From Ignavibacteria bacterium (GTDB lineage: Bacteria; Bacteroidota; Ignavibacteria; Tepidaquicellales; Tepidaquicellaceae), in assembly GCA_016873795.1 (NCBI GenBank), contig VGWA01000008.1, positions 1-50,806 on the forward strand: DNA of 50,806 bases, read 5' to 3'. The notes below the pieces were generated by a model. That model saw only the letters and a program-made list of their open reading frames with translations, did not search any database and was not told the DNA's origin. Made by a program: the position numbers and the translations under genes. Numbering within the stretch: position 1 is the stretch's first letter; the number at the start of each line of letters is the position of its first letter. Below, in pieces: positions 41,512 through 50,706 of this stretch.

Positions 41512-43677
41512 ATGTCTAATCATCAGAATTTAGTCGGGTTTATATGGAATATAGCGAATAAATTGCGGGGACCTTACAAACCGCCGCAATACAGGAAGGT
41601 TATGCTGCCGATGACGGTCTTACGAAGGCTCGATTGCGTTCTTGAACCAAATAAAGAAAAAGTTCTTGCTAAATATAAGGACTTGAAAGCGAAAGGATTT
41701 AAAGATAATGCTTTGCATACGGCTCTTGCAAAATTTGCTTCAAAAGACAGAAAACAACCGTTATATAACATCAGTAAATACACATTTAAAAAACTGCTTG
41801 AAGATACCGACCATATAGCGAAGAATCTTGTAAATTATATTAATGGCTTTTCACAGATAGCAAGGGATATATTTGATAATTTCAAATTCGAACAGGAAAT
41901 TGATAAATTAAATAAAGCAAACAGACTTTATTTAATCATACAGGAATTTGCAAATATTGATTTACATCCCGATGTTATTTCAAATATTGATATGGGATAC
42001 ATTTTCGAGGAATTAATAAGAAAGTTCAATGAGCAGGCAAATGAAGAGGCGGGAGACCACTTCACACCGAGGGAAGTCATTCGGTTAATGGCACATATAC
42101 TTTATACCGGGGAAGAAGATATTTATAAGGAAGGAATAGTGAAAACTATTTATGACCCTGCCTGCGGAACAGGCGGAATGCTGTCGGTATCTGAAGAATA
42201 CATCAAAAGTCAAAACAGCAAGGCAAATGTTGTTTTATTCGGGCAGGAATATAATGAAGAATCTTATGCAATCTGTACATCCGATTTGCTTATAAAAGAC
42301 GAGGAAGTAAGCAATATAATATTCGGTGATACGCTCGGAGACGGAAAAACATCTGACGGACATCCCGATAAGAAATTCGATTATTTGCTTGCAAATCCTC
42401 CTTTCGGAGTCGAATGGAAACCTCAAAAAGATGTTGTTGAAAAAGAATATAAAGATTTGGGATTTGACGGCAGGTTCGGTCCCGGGTTACCGAGAATCAA
42501 TGACGGCTCTTTGCTTTTTCTTCTTCATATGATTTCAAAAATGAAAGAGCCGCAGGAAAAAGGCGGAGAAGGTTCAAAAATTGCAATAATATTTAACGGC
42601 TCTCCGTTATTTACGGGTGATGCCGGTTCGGGAGAGAGCAATATCAGAAGATGGATAATAGAAAACGATTGGCTTGATTGCATCGTTGCACTGCCTGACC
42701 AACTTTTTTATAATACGGGAATTTTTACTTATATCTGGTTTGTAACAAACAGAAAACCAAAAGAACGAAAAGGGAAAGTTCTTCTTATTGATGCAACAAA
42801 ACATTTCCGGAAAATGAAAAAAAGTCTGGGCAATAAGAGAAACGAATTATCGGAAGAGCATATTGAAGAAATAACAAAACTGTACGGAAAATTCAGACAT
42901 AACGCAGAACGCAAAGTGACGGCAAACGGAGAAACCGAAATTAAAATATGCAGTAAAATATTTGACAACAGAGAATTCGGATATATAAAAGTTACAGTTG
43001 AAAGACCTTTGAGATTGAATTTTCAGGCAAGTGATGAAAGAGTTCAGAGATTAAAAGAAGAACCCGCATTTATTTTATTATCAGAAAGCAAAAAGAAAAA
43101 AGATAAAACAAAAATAAAAGAGGAAGAAGAAGCGGGAAGAAAGAAACAGGAAGATTTGATAAATGCACTCGGTAAAATGAGTCAAAATAAAGTCTATAAA
43201 GACAGGGAAATTTTCATTAAGATTTTGGAAAAAACCTTATATGAAAATAATATTGAGTTCGATAGTTTTTTAAAAAAAGCAATCTTAAATGCATTATCCG
43301 AGAAAGACCCGACAGCAGAAATATGCAGAGACAGCAAAGGCAATCCGGAACCTGACTCCGAATTAAGGGATTTTGAAAATATTGATTTACCCGAAAATAT
43401 AACTTTACCGCTTCCGCTCGATTATGGAGTTAAACTTGATTTAGAGCCGTTAATTGAATTAATAAAAGAACATTGTGAGAAGTATATGAAAAAGGAGGTT
43501 CTTCCGCACGTTTCCGATGCCTGGATTGATTACAAAAAAACGAAAATCGGATATGAAATTCCTATTAACAGGCATTTTTATGTCTATAAGCCGCCGAGAG
43601 AGTTGGAGGAGATAGAACATGATATTAAAATTATAGAAGAAAAAATAATTAGCATTGTTGAAAATTTAAACCGATAA
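41512..43677 (+). CDS. hsdM: Type I restriction-modification DNA methyltransferase subunit
   Basis: A 721-residue N6-adenine methyltransferase, the M subunit of a type I system. The HsdM N-terminal helical domain covers ~1-165. The recognition block DHFTPREV lies at 182-189. The SAM-binding motif DPACGTGG is at 215-222 and the catalytic NPPFG at 295-299. All are intact. It is longer than the usual ~500-550 residues because of a charged C-terminal extension after ~500, including a lysine/glutamate-rich stretch near 525-550. HsdS starts 6 bases later. Confidence 0.95.
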   Translation: MSNHQNLVGFIWNIANKLRGPYKPPQYRKVMLPMTVLRRLDCVLEPNKEKVLAKYKDLKAKGFKDNALHTALAKFASKDRKQPLYNISKYTFKKLLEDTDHIAKNLVNYINGFSQIARDIFDNFKFEQEIDKLNKANRLYLIIQEFANIDLHPDVISNIDMGYIFEELIRKFNEQANEEAGDHFTPREVIRLMAHILYTGEEDIYKEGIVKTIYDPACGTGGMLSVSEEYIKSQNSKANVVLFGQEYNEESYAICTSDLLIKDEEVSNIIFGDTLGDGKTSDGHPDKKFDYLLANPPFGVEWKPQKDVVEKEYKDLGFDGRFGPGLPRINDGSLLFLLHMISKMKEPQEKGGEGSKIAIIFNGSPLFTGDAGSGESNIRRWIIENDWLDCIVALPDQLFYNTGIFTYIWFVTNRKPKERKGKVLLIDATKHFRKMKKSLGNKRNELSEEHIEEITKLYGKFRHNAERKVTANGETEIKICSKIFDNREFGYIKVTVERPLRLNFQASDERVQRLKEEPAFILLSESKKKKDKTKIKEEEEAGRKKQEDLINALGKMSQNKVYKDREIFIKILEKTLYENNIEFDSFLKKAILNALSEKDPTAEICRDSKGNPEPDSELRDFENIDLPENITLPLPLDYGVKLDLEPLIELIKEHCEKYMKKEVLPHVSDAWIDYKKTKIGYEIPINRHFYVYKPPRELEEIEHDIKIIEEKIISIVENLNR

Positions 43678-43683
43678 GTTTAA

Positions 43684-44973
43684 ATGGAAATCACATTTAC
43701 AAATAGATTTAAAAGTAGATGGAATTATAAAAAATTCAAATTCCTATTTAAATATCAAAAAGGAATAAATCCTAAGGAATTAATCACCTCTGAAAAAGAT
43801 TCAAAAGTATATCTAACCATGGATTATTTGAGAGGAAATAATGAAAAGCTTTTTTTTATAGAAGATTATTCAAATTATGTTCTTGTAAAAGAAGGTGAAA
43901 TATTATTACTATGGGATGGCTCTAATGCCGGTGAATTTATTATGGGTAAAGATGGTGTGCTTTCTTCGACTATGGCGAAATTATTTTTTATCAATAACAA
44001 TAATAATAAGTATTATTGGTATGTATTAAAAAGTATGGAAGTAATTCTAAAAAATTTTACAATAGGTATGGGAATACCCCACATTAATTCTAATATATTA
44101 AATAACATTTTATTGCCTATACCTAATTTTGAAGAACAAAAATTAATTGCTGATTTTCTTGATTATAAAACTGCTCAAATAGATGAACTGATTGAGCAAA
44201 AAGAAAAACTGCTCGAACTTCTTGAAGAAAAACGAATAGCGTTAATTACCAAAGCAGTTACAAAAGGTTTGAATCCTGATGTAAAAATGAAACCCTCCGG
44301 AATTGATTGGCTTGGAGATATACCGGAGCATTTTACAATTTCTAAAATAAATTATGAATTTTATATAAAACTTGGAAAGATGCTTCAACCAGAACCTAAA
44401 GATGAAAATGATATGATAAAGCCATATTTAAGAGCTGCTAATATCTTTTGGGATAAAATTGATACAAGCGATTTAAATGAAATGTATTTTAGCCCAAAAG
44501 AATTAAATGATTTAAAATTGCAAAAGGGAGATTTATTAATTAGCGAGGGGGGAGATGTTGGAAGAAGTTGTATATGTGAATATTATTTTGAAATGTATTA
44601 TCAAAATGCTTTAATTCGAGCACGAAATTTGAATAATCCAAAATCAATAACCAAATATTTATACTATTGGCTATATTTCTTAAAAATGAGTGGTAATATC
44701 AATATAATTTGCAATACTGCTACAATATCTCATTATACTGCTGAAAAAGTAAAAGCTACTCCCTTCATATTTCCTGATTTAAAAGAACAAGAAAAAATTT
44801 TATGTTATATTGAGAATAATTTAGCACCCTTAAAAGAATTAGAATTGAATATCAACGAAGCTCTTGAAAAACTCAAAGAATACCGTTCCGCATTAATTAC
44901 AGCGGCGGTTACCGGAAAAATAGACGTAAGAAATTTTAAGCCTGAAAATAAAAATGAAATTAAAAGAATCTGA
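43684..44973 (+). CDS. hsdS: Type I restriction-modification specificity subunit
   Basis: A 429-residue HsdS with two target-recognition domains (~1-150 and ~205-370). They are separated by the central conserved helix (FEEQKLIADFLDYKTAQID, LLELLEEKRIALITKAV) and closed by the matching distal helix (LKEQEKILCYIEN, EKLKEYRSALITAAVTGKID). The second domain is introduced by PSGIDWLGDIPEHF, the typical lead-in. The two domains read the two halves of the split DNA target. The recognition domains are more AT-rich than the neighbouring hsdM, as expected for modules that move between strains. It overlaps the next gene by 20 bases. Confidence 0.93.
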   Translation: MEITFTNRFKSRWNYKKFKFLFKYQKGINPKELITSEKDSKVYLTMDYLRGNNEKLFFIEDYSNYVLVKEGEILLLWDGSNAGEFIMGKDGVLSSTMAKLFFINNNNNKYYWYVLKSMEVILKNFTIGMGIPHINSNILNNILLPIPNFEEQKLIADFLDYKTAQIDELIEQKEKLLELLEEKRIALITKAVTKGLNPDVKMKPSGIDWLGDIPEHFTISKINYEFYIKLGKMLQPEPKDENDMIKPYLRAANIFWDKIDTSDLNEMYFSPKELNDLKLQKGDLLISEGGDVGRSCICEYYFEMYYQNALIRARNLNNPKSITKYLYYWLYFLKMSGNINIICNTATISHYTAEKVKATPFIFPDLKEQEKILCYIENNLAPLKELELNINEALEKLKEYRSALITAAVTGKIDVRNFKPENKNEIKRI

Positions 44974-46285
44974 AAATATTGAGTTTAAAAAGTCAACAAG
45001 CGAATTAAAAGAGTCGCTAATTTCAATATCCGCAATATTAAACAAGCATCGAAAAGGTATCTTGTATTTTGGGATGAAATCCGACAGTTCGCCTGTTAAA
45101 AATACAATTTCGGAAAAAACACTCAGGGATATTTCTCAAGCAATATCAAATAAAATTGAACCAAGAATTTATCCCATAATAGAAATGGTAAAGATTAAAT
45201 CCATTGACGTAATCAGAGTTTCTTTTGAAGGGCATCAGGTTCCATATTCAGCAAACGGAAGATATTATATCCGTGTTGCAGATGAAGACAAACAAATGTC
45301 TTCCGGTGAATTACAAAATTATATCCTGAAGAACAAAGACCACAGATGGGATAAAACCGTTAATTTAAGAGCGAAAATAAATGATATTGATGTACAAAAA
45401 GTAAAAATATTCTGTAATATTGCCGGAATTAAATTCACGAACAGCAGGGATATTATGGAATCACTGAATCTTATTCAGAATTTACAACTGACCAATGCGG
45501 CGGTACTATTATTCGGTAAAAATCCAGAAAAATTTTATTCAAATACATTTTTAAGTTGCGCAGTATTTGCAACAGATAAAACAACTACAATACTTGACCA
45601 AAAAAAGTTTGAAGGGGATATATTTTATCTGCTTGAGGAAGCAGAGAAATACATACTGCAAAATATTCATATTGGTATGAAAGTAAAAGGATTATATAGA
45701 GATGATGTTCCGGAGATTGATAAAGAAGCTCTGCGCGAAAGTTTAATTAACGCATTTCTCCATAGAGATTATTACAACCCTGACTTTATTTATATAAATA
45801 TTTTTCAAGATAGATTGGAAATCAGAAATCCGGGCAATATATTTGGAGGACTAACTTTAGACGATATTATTAAAAGACACTTATCAAAAAGGAGAAATGA
45901 GCTTCTTGCAGATATTTTTAACAGGGCTCATCTTGGAGAACGCAAAGGCAGAGGTGTTTCCCTAATTCTCGAAAAAGAACCTGAAACAAAATTTGAATCT
46001 ATATCTGATATATTTATTACTACTTTCAGAAGGAAAAAAAATTTACTCCCCCAACTTGGGGGAGTAAATGGGGGAGTAAGCGGGGGAATAAAATTATTAT
46101 ATGAAGTTATACAAAGAAATCCCGGATTAAGAATTCCCGAAATATCTAAGCAAATAAAAATTCCTGAACGAACTATTGAAAAGTGGATTGGTAAATTAAA
46201 GAAAAAAGATTTAATTGAATTCAAAGGCAGCACAAAAACAGGAGGATATTTTATAAAAAAAATCGGTTCAACAAATACGAATTAA
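44954..46285 (+). CDS. AlbA-2/Schlafen-type and RecG-C-like ATP-binding protein
   Basis: A 443-residue protein embedded in the restriction operon and overlapping hsdS by 20 bases. The N-terminal AlbA-2/Schlafen-like domain (~1-130; ENIEFKKS, GILYFGM, YYIRVADEDKQMS) leads to a GHKL-like ATPase domain found in 'RecG C-terminal' proteins (~245-350; LRESLINAFLHRDY, LEIRNPG). The C-terminus has a GGVNGGVSGG linker and a winged-helix domain (IPEISKQIKIPERTIEKW). Such proteins recur in type I loci. They may be transcriptional regulators of the system; this is inference. Confidence 0.85.
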   Translation: MKLKESENIEFKKSTSELKESLISISAILNKHRKGILYFGMKSDSSPVKNTISEKTLRDISQAISNKIEPRIYPIIEMVKIKSIDVIRVSFEGHQVPYSANGRYYIRVADEDKQMSSGELQNYILKNKDHRWDKTVNLRAKINDIDVQKVKIFCNIAGIKFTNSRDIMESLNLIQNLQLTNAAVLLFGKNPEKFYSNTFLSCAVFATDKTTTILDQKKFEGDIFYLLEEAEKYILQNIHIGMKVKGLYRDDVPEIDKEALRESLINAFLHRDYYNPDFIYINIFQDRLEIRNPGNIFGGLTLDDIIKRHLSKRRNELLADIFNRAHLGERKGRGVSLILEKEPETKFESISDIFITTFRRKKNLLPQLGGVNGGVSGGIKLLYEVIQRNPGLRIPEISKQIKIPERTIEKWIGKLKKKDLIEFKGSTKTGGYFIKKIGSTNTN

Positions 46286-46294
46286 TAAAATATT

Positions 46295-46456
46295 GTGAAA
46301 AAACATACTGAAATTCCTTTTGAAGAAACCATTGAAGATTATCCAACTATGGACGGATATTTAAAATTTTCTTCCTGTGCAAATCAATCTGTAGTAGGAA
46401 TTGAAAATAACAAAGAAATATTTCCAAGATATTTATTTGATATTAATAATCTGTAA
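46295..46456 (+). pseudogene. 53-codon ghost of an hsdR 5' end
   Basis: A GTG-initiated frame begins VKKHTEIPFEETIEDY...DGYLK. This lines up with the start of the intact gene at 46898, MKKHTEIRFEEAIEEY...HGYLK, including stretches of identical DNA. After ~24 codons the similarity ends and an unrelated tail runs to a stop at 46454. It sits exactly where hsdR would normally begin after the ATPase gene. It is a broken duplicate or the relic of a replaced hsdR. Confidence 0.75.
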
Positions 46457-46590
46457 ATAGTTTTATTATTATACAAAGTTGAATATTTTATTTCCGGAAA
46501 AAGTCGGGAAAGAAGTTATTTATATAAACAGACAATTATTTGATATTTTAAGCAGTTAAGTATTTGGTTCCTTTCAGACCTCGTTTTTAT

Positions 46591-46645
46591 AATGTGGTCT
46601 AATATAACATATATTAAACCACATTGGGAAAATGAAGTTCATTTT
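46591..46645. repeat. Two adjacent hairpins in the hsdR leader
   Basis: The first hairpin is AATGTGGT-ct-AATATA-aca-TATATT-aa-ACCACATT at 46591-46625, with 14 paired bases. The second is AAAATGAA-g-TTCATTTT at 46629-46645. Both lie between the hsdR ghost and hsdR. Confidence 0.7.
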
Positions 46646-46679
46646 AGACCGTGTTCGTTTCTTGAAATATTTTGCTAAT

Positions 46680-46800
46680 GCAGTGCACAAAAAAACAGAA
46701 AATTTGTGCATAGCTTCAGACCTATGCGTAAAAAATCAGGAAATTTACCCATAGATTGTGACCTATGCGTAAAAAATCGTAAATTTTGTGCATAGATATA
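46680..46800. repeat. Three ~41-bp tandem units, each a hairpin
   Basis: Units begin at 46680, 46721 and 46762. Units 2 and 3 start with the same CCTATGCGTAAAAAATC. Each unit holds its own inverted repeat: TGCACAAA/TTTGTGCA, CTATG-GTAAA/TTTAC-CATAG, and CTATGC/GCATAG. The array ends 97 bases before the hsdR start. Confidence 0.75.
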
Positions 46801-46897
46801 ATTTATATGAGTAATTTAAGACGAAAATTACCTATGTTAAGTAAAATTGAGTAATTATTACCTATTTGAATAATTATTTGCATTTTAATATAAATAT

Positions 46898-49255
46898 ATG
46901 AAAAAACATACCGAAATCAGGTTTGAAGAGGCGATTGAGGAATATTTTCTTGCTCACGGATATTTAAAGGGTGATTCGGATAAATATGATATTAAATATG
47001 CTCTTTTTCCCGAAGACGTCATAGAATTTCTTGAAAAATCACAGCCGGAAAAATGGAAATATTTATACGAATATAACGGAGAGAAAACAAAAGAAATTGT
47101 AATTACGGCACTAACAAAAGAACTGGATAATAAAGGTTCATTGAATGTGTTAAGGCACGGATTTAAATGTTACGGAAAAACATTTCAACTTGCCTATTTT
47201 AAACCAAATACAAATCTTAATCCCGATGCATGGTCGGATTACGGAAAGAACATTGTAAAAATATACAGGCAAGTATATTTCAGCAGTTCGAATCCAAGAC
47301 AATCTGTGGATGTTGTAATTTCTGTCAACGGTATTCCCGTAATAACAATGGAGCTGAAAAATCCGTTAACGGGACAAACGGTGGAAAATGCCAAAACCCA
47401 GTATAAAAAAACACGCGATTCAAGGGAATTATTATTTCAGTTTAAGAAAAGAACATTAGTGCATTTTGCGGTAGACACCGATGAGGTATATATGACGACG
47501 AAACTTGACGGGGAAAATACATTCTTTTTGCCGTTTAACAGAGGAAATAATTTCGGAGCGGGTAATCCTGTCGTGGAGGATAATTACAAGACGGCATATT
47601 TATGGGAAGTTGTTCTGACTAAAGATAGTTTAACGGATTTAATCGGAAAATACCTGCATCTTGAAATAACGGAAAAAAAGGTATATACCGATAAAGGCGT
47701 AATCAAAAAGAAAAAAGAAACTTTAATATTTCCGCGCTATCATCAACTTGATGTTGTAAGAAAACTCGTCGCAAACGCAAAAGTGAACGGTTCGGGACAT
47801 AATTATTTAATTCAGCATTCTGCCGGAAGCGGAAAATCAAACTCTATTGCGTGGCTGGCTTATCATCTTGCGAGTCTTCACAATAAAAATGACGAAAAAA
47901 TATTTCATTCCGTGGTAGTGATTACTGACAGAAGAGTTCTGGACAAGCAATTACAGGATACGATATACCAGTTCGAACACGTTGACGGAGTAGTGAAAAA
48001 AATCGAAGAAGATACTAAACAACTTGCAGAGTCCCTTTCTGCGGGAGTACCGATAATTATATCAACATTACAGAAATTTCCTTTCATTGCCGAAACACTT
48101 GAAAAATTTGAAAAAGAAGGGAAGAAACTGCAGATTGCAACAAAAGGGAAAAGATTCGCGGTAATCGTGGATGAAGCTCACAGTTCGCAGAGCGGGGAAA
48201 CGGCAACGGAACTGAAAAAGATTCTGAATAAAGACGGAATTGAAGCAATCGTTGCCGAGCAAATTCTGGATTTGGATGAAAAAAATCTGACAGAAGAAGA
48301 GAAAGCAGAACTAATAAGAGAAATGGCTAAACGGGGAAAGCAGCCGAATTTAAGTTTTTTTGCTTTTACCGCTACTCCGAAATTTAAAACCGAAGTTGTC
48401 TTTGATGAAGCAGGCGAAAACGGGAAATCGCCTTTTCATCTTTACAGTATGAGGCAGGCGATAGAAGAAGGATTTATACACGATGTTTTATTAAACTATA
48501 CAACCTATAAAACATTTTTTAAACTGATAAAATCAATCGAAGACGACCCCAAAGTTCCGGGAAGAAAAACCGCAAAAGCACTGACAAGATTTTTAAGTTT
48601 GCATCCGCATAATCTGAGGCAAAAAACCGAAATTATAATTGAACACTTCAGGAGTTTTACAAAAAGTAAAATCGGCGGGAGAGCAAAAGCGATGATTGTT
48701 ACGGGTTCGAGACTTCATGCTGTAAGATATAAACAGGAAATCGATAAATATATCGAGGAAAAAGAATATAAGGATTTGAAAGCACTGGTTGCTTTTTCGG
48801 GGATAGTGGAAGACCCTGATATCCCGGATTTAAAATATACTGAAGTCGGAATGAATAAAGGAATTAAGGAAAGCGAATTACCGGATAAATTTGAATCTTA
48901 TGAATACAGCGTCTTGATTGTTGCGGATAAATATCAGACGGGGTTTGACCAACCGCTACTGCATACTATGTATGTTGATAAAAGGTTGTCGGGTGTGCAG
49001 GCAGTTCAGACACTCTCGAGATTAAACAGAATACATCCCGGAAAAATTGATACATTTGTTCTGGATTTCGTTAATGATAGGAATGAAATTTTCGAATCAT
49101 TTAAACCGTATTATGAATATACCGAATTCGGTGAAATAACAGACACGCAATTGTTATATAATCTTGAGAATACTTTATTGGATTACCGTATGTTTTTCAA
49201 AAAAGACATTGATGAGTTCTGCAAGGTTTGGTTTAATACAAATAAAGAATTATGA
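46898..49255 (+). CDS. hsdR: Type I restriction subunit, truncated by an in-frame TGA
   Basis: Motor and nuclease subunit of the type I enzyme. As read it has 785 residues. The PD-(D/E)XK nuclease domain shows Asp138 and MELK with Glu152 and Lys154. The helicase has Walker A SAGSGKS (308-314), DEAH (425-428), FTATP, and the later GFDQP and QTLSRLNR motifs. The TGA at 49253-49255 falls after FNTNKEL. The same frame continues without another stop to 49939, giving a full-length gene of about 1013 codons. The missing C-terminal part is the domain that usually docks HsdR on the methyltransferase, so this product is probably unable to restrict DNA. Confidence 0.92.
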   Translation: MKKHTEIRFEEAIEEYFLAHGYLKGDSDKYDIKYALFPEDVIEFLEKSQPEKWKYLYEYNGEKTKEIVITALTKELDNKGSLNVLRHGFKCYGKTFQLAYFKPNTNLNPDAWSDYGKNIVKIYRQVYFSSSNPRQSVDVVISVNGIPVITMELKNPLTGQTVENAKTQYKKTRDSRELLFQFKKRTLVHFAVDTDEVYMTTKLDGENTFFLPFNRGNNFGAGNPVVEDNYKTAYLWEVVLTKDSLTDLIGKYLHLEITEKKVYTDKGVIKKKKETLIFPRYHQLDVVRKLVANAKVNGSGHNYLIQHSAGSGKSNSIAWLAYHLASLHNKNDEKIFHSVVVITDRRVLDKQLQDTIYQFEHVDGVVKKIEEDTKQLAESLSAGVPIIISTLQKFPFIAETLEKFEKEGKKLQIATKGKRFAVIVDEAHSSQSGETATELKKILNKDGIEAIVAEQILDLDEKNLTEEEKAELIREMAKRGKQPNLSFFAFTATPKFKTEVVFDEAGENGKSPFHLYSMRQAIEEGFIHDVLLNYTTYKTFFKLIKSIEDDPKVPGRKTAKALTRFLSLHPHNLRQKTEIIIEHFRSFTKSKIGGRAKAMIVTGSRLHAVRYKQEIDKYIEEKEYKDLKALVAFSGIVEDPDIPDLKYTEVGMNKGIKESELPDKFESYEYSVLIVADKYQTGFDQPLLHTMYVDKRLSGVQAVQTLSRLNRIHPGKIDTFVLDFVNDRNEIFESFKPYYEYTEFGEITDTQLLYNLENTLLDYRMFFKKDIDEFCKVWFNTNKEL

Positions 49256-49939
49256 AACAAGGAACATAAATTACTCAATGCAATATTAGACCCCGTAGTT
49301 CAGAGTTATGAACTTAAACCTCTTGAAGAACAGGAAACAATTAAAAAGCAAATCAGAGAATTTTTAAATTTATATAATTTTTTGTCGCAGGTAATTCCTT
49401 ATAGTGATTCGGAACTTGAAAAGCTGTATATATTTCTCCGAAATTTGATAAGAAAACTGCCGAGAAGAAATTCAGGTACGGTTATTGCTTTAGGAGACGA
49501 TGTTGCTCTGGAATATTACAGGATTCAGAAGATTGCAGAAGGAAGTATATCGTTAAAAGACGGTAAAGCAGCACCTATTATCGGACCGGTTGAAGTTGGG
49601 ACGGGCAGTATTGACGAAGAAGTACATTTATCAAAGATTATTGAAGTCTTGAATGAACGCTTTGGTACAAATTTTACAGTTGCAGACCAGTTATTTTTTG
49701 AACAGGTGAAGGAGACAGCTATTGCTAATGAAGAGCTGCAGCAGGCGGCAAAAGTAAATAAACTTGAAAATTTTTCTTACGTATTTGATAAAATGCTGGA
49801 AAGGTTATTTGTCGAAAGAATGGAAGGAAATGAAGAAATATTTAAACGCCTTATGAATGACGATGAATTCAGAACATTGGCATCGAAATATCTTGTGAAA
49901 GAAGTATATGAAAATATACTGGGAAGAATTTCTGTATAA
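49256..49939 (+). pseudogene. hsdR: Detached C-terminal part of hsdR
   Basis: In the same frame as hsdR, directly after the TGA, the sequence reads NKEHKLLNAILDPVVQSYEL and continues through a helical region to the end (LVKEVYENILGRISV). This is the typical C-terminal domain of HsdR. A TTG at 49382 could start a 185-residue fragment, but it has no clear ribosome site and would lack the first 42 residues of this part. It could be translated separately, by readthrough, or not at all. Confidence 0.88.
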
Positions 49940-50187
49940 TTTGCAATATCAGATGATTTTGCAAAAATTCTGTTCAATATAAGTTAAATTACACATTTCT
50001 CAGATTTACATTTTTTTAAATATTGCTAAATTAATTTATTTTATTATAAGTTGTTATTTTTTATTGTTACAGTTAATTAAAACCAAAAAGGATTATTAAT
50101 CTGCAATTTAAAACCAATCAATTAAATAAAAGAAGTAATAAAACAGGCGGTAATTATTCAGCCGGTGATAATTTAACTCCGAATCCT

Positions 50188-50574
50188 TTGGTCAGGGGAT
50201 TATTAATTATTGCGGGAACAATTTCTACCGGGCTCGGAATAATCGGAATTTTTCTGCCGCTTCTGCCTACAACCCCTTTTTTCCTGCTTGCTGCTGCATG
50301 CTATGCAAGGAGTTCGTTAAGGTTTTATAACTGGCTTTTGAATAATAAATTCTTCGGATGCTATGTAAAAAATTATCTGGAACGCAAAGGCGTTCCCCTT
50401 AAAGTGAAAATTATTTCGGTCTCATTATTATGGATTACTATTTCTCTTTCCGCTTTGTTTGCAACAGAAAATATTTTTGTAAGAATCATCTTAATTATTA
50501 TTGCACTCTCGGTGACGGTTCATATTATTATTATCAGAACTGCGAAGAAAGATACTAATGAAGAGGAATGTTAA
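50188..50574 (+). CDS. YbaN/DUF454-family inner-membrane protein
   Basis: A protein of about 128 residues from a TTG start. The DUF454 signature is clear: GIFLPLLPTTPFFLLAAACYARSS with neighbouring charged residues and a C-terminal pair of membrane helices (~75-115). The frame is open for some 30 codons upstream (to ~50100) without an ATG, so the true start could be upstream at a non-ATG codon. The family function is unknown. Confidence 0.85.
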   Translation: MVRGLLIIAGTISTGLGIIGIFLPLLPTTPFFLLAAACYARSSLRFYNWLLNNKFFGCYVKNYLERKGVPLKVKIISVSLLWITISLSALFATENIFVRIILIIIALSVTVHIIIIRTAKKDTNEEEC

Positions 50575-50706
50575 ATTAAATCAGGTGCACTGCTGTCCAA
50601 AATAAAAATGGAACTTGAATAAAACATAAAAAACAATCGATTTTGGACAGATTTTTCGTTAAATAGAGGATATTTTAAAACAAACCCCCCTTATTATTTT
50701 TGGAGT

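Noticed and set aside
46680-46800. The three 41-bp tandem units could be a short CRISPR array.
   Set aside because: The units are contiguous with no unique spacers, differ from one another, and no cas genes are present.
49253-49255. TGA in hsdR as a recoded sense codon (selenocysteine or tryptophan).
   Set aside because: TGA ends several intact genes in the window, and HsdR proteins have no known selenocysteine at this place. No convincing recoding hairpin was seen after it.
113-50650. The 13-base word ATTTTGGACAGAT occurs near both ends of the window (112 and 50640), with a CTGTCCAAAA/TTTTGGACAG inverted pair at 50593-50650; possible element ends.
   Set aside because: In 50 kb of AT-rich DNA many 13-base words are shared by chance, and 10-bp inverted pairs within 60 bases are also expected. 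No transposase or target duplication is associated.
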